Below are positions 43,038 to 50,874 of a stretch of 64,000 bases of DNA, one piece after another. This DNA is from Sulfobacillus thermosulfidooxidans DSM 9293 (lineage in GTDB: Bacteria > Bacillota > Sulfobacillia > Sulfobacillales > Sulfobacillaceae), in assembly GCF_900176145.1 (NCBI RefSeq), contig NZ_FWWY01000001.1, positions 1,721,819 to 1,785,818 of the forward strand, read 5' to 3'. The notes beneath the pieces are model-generated. The model worked only from the letters and a program-made list of their open reading frames with translations. It had not been told where the DNA came from and made no database searches. The translations under genes and the position numbers were made by a program. Numbering within the stretch: the stretch's first letter is position 1; each line of letters opens with the position of its first letter.

Positions 43038-44036
43038 TTGCGGATGTCAGGTGCTCGCAAAGCGGCGGTATTGTTGATGTCGATGGGAACCGAACAGGCC
43101 GCGACGCTTCTTCGCTATCTTAGGCGCTCGGAAGTGGAAGCGATCACGATGGAAATCGCCAATCTTAAGCGGGTCGATTCACAAGTGGTTGATGAGGTCG
43201 TGACCGAATTCTATGAGATGTCCAAGGCCGAGAAGCAACTTGCCGAGGGCGGGATTGATATGGCTCGGGATATGCTAGAGCGGGCGTTTGATGGCCCCAG
43301 GGCCCAAGAAATTCTGCAGCGGTTAACCGGATTTTTGCAGCGGCGCCCTTTTGAAGTCTTGCGCAAGGCCGATCCGAGTCAGGTGATGACTTTAATGATG
43401 AATGAACATCCGCAGACCATTGCCGTGGTATTAGCCTATATGGACCCGACGCAAGCATCCCAGGTGTTGTCGTCTTTGGATCCCGAACTACAAAGCGATG
43501 TCGCCCGGCGCATTGCGGTCATGGGCCGGGCTGCCCCTGAAGTGATCAAAGAGATTGAACAATTGATGGAGAAGAAACTGACCAATCTGGCTGCTGAGGA
43601 AATATCGGGGGCCGGGGGCATTAATGCGATTGTCCCCATTTTGAATAACACGGACCGGACTTCCGAGCGCCTGATTTTACAGCGCCTTGAGGAATTTGAC
43701 CCAGAACTCGCTGATGAAATTCGAAACAGGATGTTTGTATTTGAAAATATTGTGCAAATCGATGACCGAGCCATGCAAAAAGTGCTGCGGCGTGTCGATA
43801 ATAAGACCTTGGCACTGGCCTTAAAGGGAACACCGCCTGATGTTTCGCAAAAGGTTATGCGAAACCTGTCACAAAAGGCCGCCGAGTTATTAAAGGAAGA
43901 CATTGATGTCTTAGGACCCGTGCGGATTCGTGATGTGGAACAAGCCCAGCGGGAAATTGTCAATGTCATTCGTCAGCTAGAGGATCAGGGAGAATTGGTC
44001 ATTTCTCGGGGGGAGCGTGATGACTTTGTCGTCTAA
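43038..44036 (+). CDS. fliG: Flagellar motor switch protein FliG
   Basis: A 332-residue C-ring protein with the middle motif LMMNEHPQTIAVVLAYMDPTQASQVLSSL (EHPQ) and the C-terminal torque helix region VFENIVQIDDRAMQKVLRRVDNKTLALALKG. TTG 43038 is preferred over ATG 43029: AGGAGG ends at 43028, so only the TTG has workable spacing (9 bases). The resulting N-terminus MRMSGARKAAVLLMSMG is the standard one. Confidence 0.94.
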   Translation: MRMSGARKAAVLLMSMGTEQAATLLRYLRRSEVEAITMEIANLKRVDSQVVDEVVTEFYEMSKAEKQLAEGGIDMARDMLERAFDGPRAQEILQRLTGFLQRRPFEVLRKADPSQVMTLMMNEHPQTIAVVLAYMDPTQASQVLSSLDPELQSDVARRIAVMGRAAPEVIKEIEQLMEKKLTNLAAEEISGAGGINAIVPILNNTDRTSERLILQRLEEFDPELADEIRNRMFVFENIVQIDDRAMQKVLRRVDNKTLALALKGTPPDVSQKVMRNLSQKAAELLKEDIDVLGPVRIRDVEQAQREIVNVIRQLEDQGELVISRGERDDFVV

Positions 44037-44721
44037 TGTGCTCAAGGCATGGGCCGTGAAAAATGGGATGAAGCCGATCCGGCTTGATCCCCAAGATGAT
44101 GGCAAGGGACAAGTGCAAGTCGCGTTAACGGACGCGAAAGAAGCAGCCATGAACATTGTTACCCGGGCCAAGGAAGAGGCTCGTGCCATCATCGAAGAAG
44201 CGGAAGGCGAGGCCAATCAGATTCGCCAGCAAGCACAGGCTCAAGGATATGAACAAGGACATCAACAAGGCGTGTTGGAGGCCAAGCAGCAAGTTATGAA
44301 CCAGTGGTCAGAGATGGCCCAGCAGGTTCAACATGTATTGAATAAAATTGAACAACTGGGGGCATTCACCAAGCTTTTAGAGCCGGAATTGGTGTTGGCT
44401 CAAGCTGCGGCGTTAGCAGGAAAATTTATAGAAAACGAAGCGATGCACCATCCGGATTCCCTGCGGACGTATTTGACGGATATTATAGGGAGTTTGGAAG
44501 CCCATCAAGTGACCCTATTCTTATCACCCGAATTTCACAACACCTTAGAACACTTGACAAAAAACTGGGGAGATTTGTGGTCCCAGGTCAAAGTAGCGGT
44601 TGACCGGTCCTTGGAGAATCTTGCGATGCGCATAGAGACAGCGGATGGCGAGGAATTTTTAGTAGGGCCCATCCAAGCACTGAGCAAGATGCTCGATGAG
44701 GTGCTCTATGGAAGTGTGTGA
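44020..44721 (+). CDS. fliH: Flagellar export-apparatus protein FliH
   Basis: A 233-residue protein whose middle is a long Ala/Glu/Gln-rich coiled coil (ARAIIEEAEGEANQIRQQAQ, followed by GYEQGHQQGVLEAKQQV), typical of FliH/YscL. The C-terminal half (LSPEFHNTLEHL..LENLAMRIETADGEEFLVGP) resembles the FliH ATPase-binding domain. It overlaps fliG by 17 bases; ATG 44020 has GGGGGGAG upstream. It regulates FliI. Confidence 0.87.
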   Translation: MTLSSNVLKAWAVKNGMKPIRLDPQDDGKGQVQVALTDAKEAAMNIVTRAKEEARAIIEEAEGEANQIRQQAQAQGYEQGHQQGVLEAKQQVMNQWSEMAQQVQHVLNKIEQLGAFTKLLEPELVLAQAAALAGKFIENEAMHHPDSLRTYLTDIIGSLEAHQVTLFLSPEFHNTLEHLTKNWGDLWSQVKVAVDRSLENLAMRIETADGEEFLVGPIQALSKMLDEVLYGSV

Positions 44722-46063
44722 AAAGATTAAACAATTCCCGGTATCACGCCTGCTTGTGCCTATCGGACATATCACGGCAGTGCGGGGACAAAGTCTTATT
44801 GCTTCGGGAGTTCGAATGGCGGTAGGAGAAGTTGGGAAAATCCAGCTGTCTGAAACCCAGGAAGTTGAGGTGGAATGCGTCGGATTCCTCGAAGATCACC
44901 GGGTATTGTTGACCCCCTATCATGATGTCATGGGGATAAGGCCAGGCCTTGCCGTCATCGCTAAGGGACGGCCTTTTAGCATGGTGAGCGGAAAAGAAGT
45001 GTTGGGACGTCTTCTTGATGGCATTGGCAAGCCTTTAGATAGGGGACCGATGCCTATTGGGCCAAGACGTTTTTTGACCACGGTGCCAATGTCCCCATTA
45101 AGCCGTCAAGCCGTTGACAATATTTTATGGACCGGTATTCGAGCGATTGATGGGCTTTTAACAGTGGGCCAGGGACAACGTGTTGGCGTGTTTGCGGGGG
45201 CAGGGTTTGGCAAGACCACTTTATTACAAGAGATTTTAAATGGTACCGAAGCGGATATCGTTGTCGTCGGCTTAATTGGCGAACGGGGCAGGGAAGTCGC
45301 GGAATTCTTTCGCCAGCTCGGACCTGAGGCGAAAAAGCGTACCGTGATCATCGCCGCAACGTCAGATATGCCAGCCATTATGCGATTAAAAGCGGCATGG
45401 GCAGCGACCTTAATCGCGGAAGATTTCCGTGATCAGGGACATCAGGTATTGCTGGTCATGGATTCTTTGACTCGGGTGGCTTTAGCCCAACGAGAAATTG
45501 GCATGGAAACGGGAGAACTCCCCTCGGCTCGAGGATATACTCCTTCGGTTTTGCATTTATTGCCCCGGTTACTGGAACGGGCCGGTGCGACGGAGAAAGG
45601 TTCGATTACAGGAATTTATACGGTATTGGTTGATGGTGATGATCCTTATGAGGATCCGCTATCTGATATCCTTCGGGGATTACTGGATGGCCATATTATT
45701 TTGTCCCGGCAATTAGCTCATCGTGGCCATTTTCCAGCCATTGATGTGGTGGGGAGTTTATCGCGTCTGATGCCCGACATTGTTTCTGAAAAGCATCTGC
45801 AAATGGCTCGATCATTCAAAGAAATTGTGGCGCGGGTTAAAGAGGCGGAAGACTTATTGGAGGTCGGTGCTTACACCCCGGGCCGGGATGAGTTGCTGGA
45901 TCAGGCACTCAATATTTATCCCACCATTCAAGCATTTTTAGATCAAAAACGTGGCGAGCGGTGTCAACCCCAAGAGCTTCTTAGTCAAATGGAAGGAATC
46001 TTTGACACAATCACGCACCTAAGGCGCGACGATCACGCACATGAGAAGGAGAACGATGGCTAG
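44708..46063 (+). CDS. fliI: Flagellum-specific ATPase FliI
   Basis: A 451-residue F1-beta-like ATPase driving flagellar export. Motifs: GQRVGVFAGAGFGKTTLLQEI (Walker A), VVGLIGERGREVAEFF, VLLVMDSLTRVALAQREIGM (Walker B) and PSARGYTPSVLHLLPRLLERAG, the family signature. ATG 44708 follows GAGG by 6 bases and overlaps the fliH end by 14; ATG 44696 in the same frame has no site. Confidence 0.95.
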   Translation: MEVCEKIKQFPVSRLLVPIGHITAVRGQSLIASGVRMAVGEVGKIQLSETQEVEVECVGFLEDHRVLLTPYHDVMGIRPGLAVIAKGRPFSMVSGKEVLGRLLDGIGKPLDRGPMPIGPRRFLTTVPMSPLSRQAVDNILWTGIRAIDGLLTVGQGQRVGVFAGAGFGKTTLLQEILNGTEADIVVVGLIGERGREVAEFFRQLGPEAKKRTVIIAATSDMPAIMRLKAAWAATLIAEDFRDQGHQVLLVMDSLTRVALAQREIGMETGELPSARGYTPSVLHLLPRLLERAGATEKGSITGIYTVLVDGDDPYEDPLSDILRGLLDGHIILSRQLAHRGHFPAIDVVGSLSRLMPDIVSEKHLQMARSFKEIVARVKEAEDLLEVGAYTPGRDELLDQALNIYPTIQAFLDQKRGERCQPQELLSQMEGIFDTITHLRRDDHAHEKENDG

Positions 46064-46565
46064 TCAAAAAGGTTTACACATGTATGTAAGTTATCTCATG
46101 AAAACCATGCAAACAAAGGTTCATGAGATGGACAGCTGGGAACATGCTTTAGAAGATTTGCAAAGGGCGCGTAGCACGCTGGCTCATGTGTCCCAGAATA
46201 TCGGTCCTGATGTAATCGGCTCGACAGAGTTATTGGCATATTATGAGAATTACCAATTCCACCTCCGGAAAATTGCCCAGTTAGAAAAAGAGGAATTGGT
46301 CATATCACGGCGAATTGAAAAATGTCGGGAGGAAATAGTTTCCTTACGCCAGTCGCTCAAACAGGTACAGCGCCTGATGGCACGTCGGCAAGCACGAAAG
46401 AACGACCGACAAAATCGCCTGCAGGCTGAAGGGTTCTTGGCGTTAGGACTCTCCCGTAAGCTTATGATCAGGGAGGCCTCTTTGTTCCGTGTCCCTTTTG
46501 GAGTCACATCAATCCGTATATCTCGTGGTACGGCCCGGAAAATTGGTCAGCACTCGAGTCATTAG
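46056..46565 (+). CDS. fliJ: FliJ-like flagellar export chaperone
   Basis: A 169-residue, highly charged, helical protein directly after fliI. It has the FliJ-type pattern of two long helices (DSWEHALEDLQRARSTLAHV; EKEELVISRRIEKCREEIVSLRQSLKQVQRLMARRQARKNDRQNR). Identity rests mainly on position and coiled-coil character, since FliJ is poorly conserved. AAGGAG lies 4 bases before ATG 46056. Confidence 0.7.
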   Translation: MASQKGLHMYVSYLMKTMQTKVHEMDSWEHALEDLQRARSTLAHVSQNIGPDVIGSTELLAYYENYQFHLRKIAQLEKEELVISRRIEKCREEIVSLRQSLKQVQRLMARRQARKNDRQNRLQAEGFLALGLSRKLMIREASLFRVPFGVTSIRISRGTARKIGQHSSH

Positions 46566-47115
46566 ACGGGTACGCCAAGAAGTTTATTTGGATGCCCTCA
46601 AAGACCATGATATGGAATTGACGCCCTTACCGGGAACGACAATTACCATACGCTGGCCTTTTGACGATTTATTGTATGAACAACAAGGGGTAATCACGGA
46701 AGTTTTAGATCCGATTCCGATCATTGTCGTTAAACTCCAAGGACAGTCTAAGGTTATCGAACAACGGGGCAGTTTGCGGGTCAAAGTGCAAGTGCCGTTG
46801 GAATACGGCCTAATTCGACCCGATTCGGAGCTCCTAATGACCACAACATTTGACCTCTCGGCAACAGGCCTCAGGTTTCCTAGTGCCGTTGAACTGTGGC
46901 GCGGATTGCACTTGAAAATGCGCTTGCGGCTAGGAACAGATGAAGTCATTCTCTTATCACAAGTGACGCGGGTTGCCACCAAACCTCGGGAAATCCGTGG
47001 TAAAAAAACATGGGAAAGTGCAGTGACCTTTATCCAGATTAAGCCACAAGACCGGACTCTTATCGAACGGTTTGTCAGAGGACAGTATCACCGGCAACAA
47101 ACTCGGAGGGACTGA
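46489..47115 (+). CDS. PilZ-domain c-di-GMP receptor, YcgR-like
   Basis: A 208-residue protein with a YcgR-type N-terminal domain (TITIRWPFDDLLYEQQGVITEVLDPIPIIVVKL) and a PilZ domain bearing the c-di-GMP motifs RGSLR (RxxxR) near residue 103 and DLSATG (DxSxxG) near residue 133. It probably slows the flagellar motor in response to c-di-GMP. It overlaps the fliJ end by 77 bases. The start is uncertain: GTG 46489 has GGGAGG 12 bases away, GTG 46525 is an alternative. Confidence 0.8.
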   Translation: MSLLESHQSVYLVVRPGKLVSTRVIRRVRQEVYLDALKDHDMELTPLPGTTITIRWPFDDLLYEQQGVITEVLDPIPIIVVKLQGQSKVIEQRGSLRVKVQVPLEYGLIRPDSELLMTTTFDLSATGLRFPSAVELWRGLHLKMRLRLGTDEVILLSQVTRVATKPREIRGKKTWESAVTFIQIKPQDRTLIERFVRGQYHRQQTRRD

Positions 47116-47160
47116 TTTTTATGATGGTTGATCATCGGGATTAAAGGAGGTGAATCGTAT

Positions 47161-48480
47161 ATGCCAGCAGTCCATTTCATGACACGAACGACACTTTCAG
47201 ATAGCGGGAAACTGGCTACTCAAGGGATCAGGGAGAAGCATGGTCACAACGAAGCCAAATTTTCGCGAGTTGTCGCGCATAAGCTGGGTGGGAGAAAATC
47301 CCGTGTTTCTCATCGGGCACACGAAAATTCCGTATTAAAGTCACCTACAACACTACGCCTAAGCTCCAAATGGGTGAAGGTTAAAAAAGTCCAAGTGAAG
47401 AAGACGTTATCTCGACCGAGCCCTACATCCCATCACCCCTACCGCCTTCACACCCAACACCAACTGATTGCTCGTAAACATTCTCACAGTCATAAAAAGC
47501 ACCAGTTGCCCCGTGAAGCTGTGTTGGGAACGGTTGTTCCAGGACTGTTACTGGGTTCCATGCATACTGGCCATGAGTTGGAAACAACTTTGGTGGGGCA
47601 TGTCATGCGCCAGGTGTCTTTGCACAAAGCGAATTCGGGGTCCTTAAAATCTGGATTGGCAAGTCAAAGTCAGATAACATTGAGGAAGGCGCCTCAACCC
47701 CCAAATTTGTTAACAAATTCGGAAAGCTTGGGCAACAGTCACCGTAATCCCAGCACCACGGAAACAGGGACCACCCCAAAGCTTGTCTTTATCCGTAAAT
47801 TTACTATGCCCACGATTAGGCGATCCGTGTCCCTTTCCGGGAAGAAGACTTTACAGTCTTCGGGAAACACAAAGCTACTTCCTAAACGCCGCAAAGATTC
47901 TGGTGAGATTACTTCAGGGGGACTGGGCGGGATAAGTTCCATAGAACCTAACCCATCACCCATAGCTTTGAAGGCGTCGGTCATGTCTCCCAGTAATGGT
48001 GTGCCTGTACATGCTATATTAGGCCAAGCAATTCACAAAGGTATTTTGCAGCGGCATGTTGGAGGCTGGGTGATCAAACCGGTACACTGGAAAGCTCCGA
48101 ACGGGACGCCTGGTAGCAAGTGGATTTTAACGATGCCCAAACAATCAGGGCCCTTAATTATGACACTTCTTCACATGCAAAACAGCTGGAAGGTCAATTT
48201 CGAGGTGAATTCAGCAGGATTAGCAGGAGCCTTGGCCGAGAATTTGGGACAAGTTCAAAATATAACTGCAGCATCCCTTCCTGTATCCCAAGTCTCGGTC
48301 TTTTTAGGCATGGGACAAAATGCGATGGGACAAGGTAATTCTTCGCAGGGCGGGGGATACTTTGGGGCTCTTTACGAGCCACCCATGCAGCCGATGCCGT
48401 GGCGTGCCAGGCATGGAACCGCTACGAGCGTTAGACATCCCTCTCTTAAGTCGCAGACGGCAGTGGATTACCAAGCATAA
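47161..48480 (+). CDS. fliK: Flagellar hook-length control protein FliK (divergent)
   Basis: A 439-residue protein starting after AAAGGAGGTG. The long N-terminal half is unusually rich in His, Lys, Arg and Ser (HHPYRLHTQHQLIARKHSHS). The C-terminal part matches FliK in layout: KWILTMPKQSGPLIMTLLHMQNSWKVNFEVNSAGLAGALAENLGQVQ. Gene position between fliJ/PilZ and flgD is the usual place for fliK. It measures hook length and switches export specificity. The basic, low-acid N-terminus is not typical of better studied FliK proteins. Confidence 0.75.
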   Translation: MPAVHFMTRTTLSDSGKLATQGIREKHGHNEAKFSRVVAHKLGGRKSRVSHRAHENSVLKSPTTLRLSSKWVKVKKVQVKKTLSRPSPTSHHPYRLHTQHQLIARKHSHSHKKHQLPREAVLGTVVPGLLLGSMHTGHELETTLVGHVMRQVSLHKANSGSLKSGLASQSQITLRKAPQPPNLLTNSESLGNSHRNPSTTETGTTPKLVFIRKFTMPTIRRSVSLSGKKTLQSSGNTKLLPKRRKDSGEITSGGLGGISSIEPNPSPIALKASVMSPSNGVPVHAILGQAIHKGILQRHVGGWVIKPVHWKAPNGTPGSKWILTMPKQSGPLIMTLLHMQNSWKVNFEVNSAGLAGALAENLGQVQNITAASLPVSQVSVFLGMGQNAMGQGNSSQGGGYFGALYEPPMQPMPWRARHGTATSVRHPSLKSQTAVDYQA

Positions 48481-48564
48481 GAAGACCGGAGATCACCCAT
48501 GGCGTGGGGAAATGAGAACGACGCCAAATCAATAACCATTGAACGAAAGGATGGATAACAAACA

Positions 48565-48990
48565 TTGAGTATGCCTATCAACAATCTCTTAAACCTCGGC
48601 ACGAGTTCGGCCAACTCCCCCACATCCACGGCGTCGCAGGGGCCTGGTGGGAACTTAGGTGAGTCCGCCTTTCTGACCTTGTTAGCGGCGGAATTACAAT
48701 ATCAAAATCCGTTGCAACCCATGGACAATACGCAATTTGTGGCACAGTTAGCCCAGTTTTCCAGCCTGGCGGCGGTGACCAAGCAATCGACGACATTGAA
48801 TGATATTCTCTCAACCCTACAACAACAAAATCCTGTGGTTCAATTATCGCAACTGATTGGAAAGACGGTCAGTACGGCCCAAGGAAGCGGTATCGTAACA
48901 GCGGTGTTGCAACAAGGTCAAAATTTGCTTGTTGATGTTAAGGGAATCGGAAGCGTGCCAGTCAATGACATTACTCAGGTGCAAGCGTAA
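48565..48990 (+). CDS. flgD: Flagellar hook-capping protein FlgD
   Basis: A 141-residue scaffold for hook assembly with the FlgD block LGESAFLTLLAAELQYQNPLQPMDNTQFVAQLAQFSSL. The C-terminal part is short (LVDVKGIGSVPVNDITQVQA) as in compact Gram-positive FlgD. TTG 48565 is chosen over ATG 48571 because GAAAGGATGG is nearer. It abuts the next gene through TAATG. Confidence 0.88.
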   Translation: MSMPINNLLNLGTSSANSPTSTASQGPGGNLGESAFLTLLAAELQYQNPLQPMDNTQFVAQLAQFSSLAAVTKQSTTLNDILSTLQQQNPVVQLSQLIGKTVSTAQGSGIVTAVLQQGQNLLVDVKGIGSVPVNDITQVQA

Positions 48991-49472
48991 TGTCAGGCTA
49001 TTCTCATCCAGTTGGTTCATCTCACGGAACACCACAAGTCAGGGAGAATTCCTCAGCTTCTGCTGTGGTCGGGCAAGGCAGTCGCTTTGAGAGTCTTTTG
49101 CAGGAGAAACTGGTCTTTAGCCAGCATGCCCAAGAACGCATGCAGACCCGGGGTATTCATCTAACCCAGATGGAAGCAAATCAACTCAGCAAAGCGATTG
49201 ATGAGGTGCACAGAAAAGGATCACGACAAGCCGCGATTATCATGGGTTCCGATATTTTTATTGTGGCTCCGCCAACAAGAACTGTCATTACGAGTCTTGA
49301 ATCCCCGGCGGATGGGATGAAAGTCATTACTCAAGTGGATGCGGTGGTTTATGTAAGCCGGACCTCAAACAAAGAAAATGGTTCAGAGGAAGCTTCGAGC
49401 ACTCGACAGACTGCGAGTACTCCCTCCGTTCCGCACTGGAGCTTGTTGGCTATGCCAAACGCCGACGGATAA
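48990..49472 (+). CDS. Flagellar operon protein (TIGR02530 type)
   Basis: A 160-residue protein with FSQHAQERMQTRGIHLTQMEANQLSKAIDEVHRKGSRQAAIIMGSDIFIVAPPTRTVITSLE, the family core of TIGR02530 that lies between flgD and flgE in Firmicutes. Function is unknown. Its start overlaps the flgD stop by 1 base. N- and C-terminal tails are Ser/Thr-rich. Confidence 0.85.
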   Translation: MSGYSHPVGSSHGTPQVRENSSASAVVGQGSRFESLLQEKLVFSQHAQERMQTRGIHLTQMEANQLSKAIDEVHRKGSRQAAIIMGSDIFIVAPPTRTVITSLESPADGMKVITQVDAVVYVSRTSNKENGSEEASSTRQTASTPSVPHWSLLAMPNADG

Positions 49473-49547
49473 TCACGGCGGCTTAAGATCAAAACGCGCT
49501 TTTGCATTATGACCTGATCAAATTTTAGAAATTAGGAGGAAGGTTTT

Positions 49548-50810
49548 ATGTCTGGAACATTGTATGCGGCGATATCAGGACTCAATGCCGAACAAGCGCT
49601 TTTGGGTGTCGTCTCCCAAAATATCGCGAACGTGAACACAACGGGCTACAAAAGTAGCAATATGAGTTTTGCCCAAACCATGGAGCAAACGTTATCGGGG
49701 GGCACAAGTCCCACGGCAACCCTAGGAGGCACCAATCCCGAACAAGTCTCATCAGGTGCGGCTGTTGGCATCGGCGCGGTCGATGTTAACATGAGCCAAG
49801 GTAGTCTTCAGACCACTGGGATCAAGACGAACATGGCGATTTCAGGGCATGGATTCTTTGTGATTAAAACGCCGACTGGCTACGCTTATAGTCGCAGTGG
49901 TGATTTTACTCTAGATGCGCAAGGACAACTGGTTAATCCGCAAGGATATTTCGTCATGGGGTGGACAGCACAAAATGGCCAGTTGACGGGTGAAACGGCT
50001 GGTAACATTGCCCCCATTACGATTCAACCAGACATGACGATGCCGCCATCAGCAACGACCACGATGACCGTCACAGGTAATCTCAATGCATCTCTGGCAA
50101 CTCCCGCAGGAACCTCCAATACAACTACGCGAACGGTTCCGGTCACAGTTTACGATTCCTTAGGAAATCCGGTTACTTTGGATGTTAACTTTTCGGATCC
50201 TCAAGCAACAACCAACAACGGAGTGTCGTGGACCGTCAATGTTACCGACCCGCCATCTACCACCTCATTAGGATCCGGAACGGTTACCTTTAATAGTAAT
50301 GGTAGTATTGCTAGTGGCAGCACGGTGACTGTGCAACTGACGACAACGGATGGGTCCACGTCACCTCAACAAATCACTCTGAATCTACAGGGGTTAACCT
50401 CTGATGTGGCGTCTACTTCACTATCAGGTACTGCCAACGGATATCCCCAAGGAACCTTGGCCAATTATACGATCGGGTCCAATGGCGTCATTACCGGGAC
50501 ATTTTCCAATGGGCAAACGCAACCGATTGCCCAAGTGGCTTTAGCGAACTTCAATAACGATGCCGGGCTGGTGAATATCGGGAATAGCCTGTGGCAGCAA
50601 TCGGCCAATTCGGGAACGGCGAAGATAGGACAACCGGCTTCCGGTGGATTTGGTTCTATCGCATCGGGTTCTCTTGAAGAATCCAATGTGTCTTTGGCCA
50701 ATCAGTTTGTGAGTATGATTATGGCGCAGCAGGGATATCAAGCCAATGCTAAAGTAATTTCGGTAGACCAAGCGTTAGATACCACCCTGGTAAATAGCAT
50801 TGCCCCATAA
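49548..50810 (+). CDS. flgE: Flagellar hook protein FlgE
   Basis: A 420-residue hook protein. N-terminus: GTLYAAISGLNAEQALLGVVSQNIANVNTTGYKSSNMSFAQT; C-terminus: ANQFVSMIMAQQGYQANAKVISVDQALDTTLVNSI, both in the form of FlgE. The middle is Thr/Ser/Gly-rich (SATTTMTVTGNLNAS), probably the surface domain. AGGAGGAAGG precedes ATG 49548. A terminator and then an insertion sequence follow directly. Confidence 0.93.
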   Translation: MSGTLYAAISGLNAEQALLGVVSQNIANVNTTGYKSSNMSFAQTMEQTLSGGTSPTATLGGTNPEQVSSGAAVGIGAVDVNMSQGSLQTTGIKTNMAISGHGFFVIKTPTGYAYSRSGDFTLDAQGQLVNPQGYFVMGWTAQNGQLTGETAGNIAPITIQPDMTMPPSATTTMTVTGNLNASLATPAGTSNTTTRTVPVTVYDSLGNPVTLDVNFSDPQATTNNGVSWTVNVTDPPSTTSLGSGTVTFNSNGSIASGSTVTVQLTTTDGSTSPQQITLNLQGLTSDVASTSLSGTANGYPQGTLANYTIGSNGVITGTFSNGQTQPIAQVALANFNNDAGLVNIGNSLWQQSANSGTAKIGQPASGGFGSIASGSLEESNVSLANQFVSMIMAQQGYQANAKVISVDQALDTTLVNSIAP

Positions 50811-50829
50811 TTCTTTGATCGTTAGGTCT

Positions 50830-50858
50830 GCTCCGCTTAAGAGCCTCTTAAGCGGAGC
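50830..50858 (+). terminator. Terminator after flgE
   Basis: A 29-base palindrome, GCTCCGCTTAAGAG with its exact complement around one base, lies 20 bases after the flgE stop, followed by a short T-containing stretch. It marks the end of the first flagellar transcription unit, just left of the insertion sequence copy. Confidence 0.7.
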
Positions 50859-50874
50859 TTCCGATTTCCCAGAA

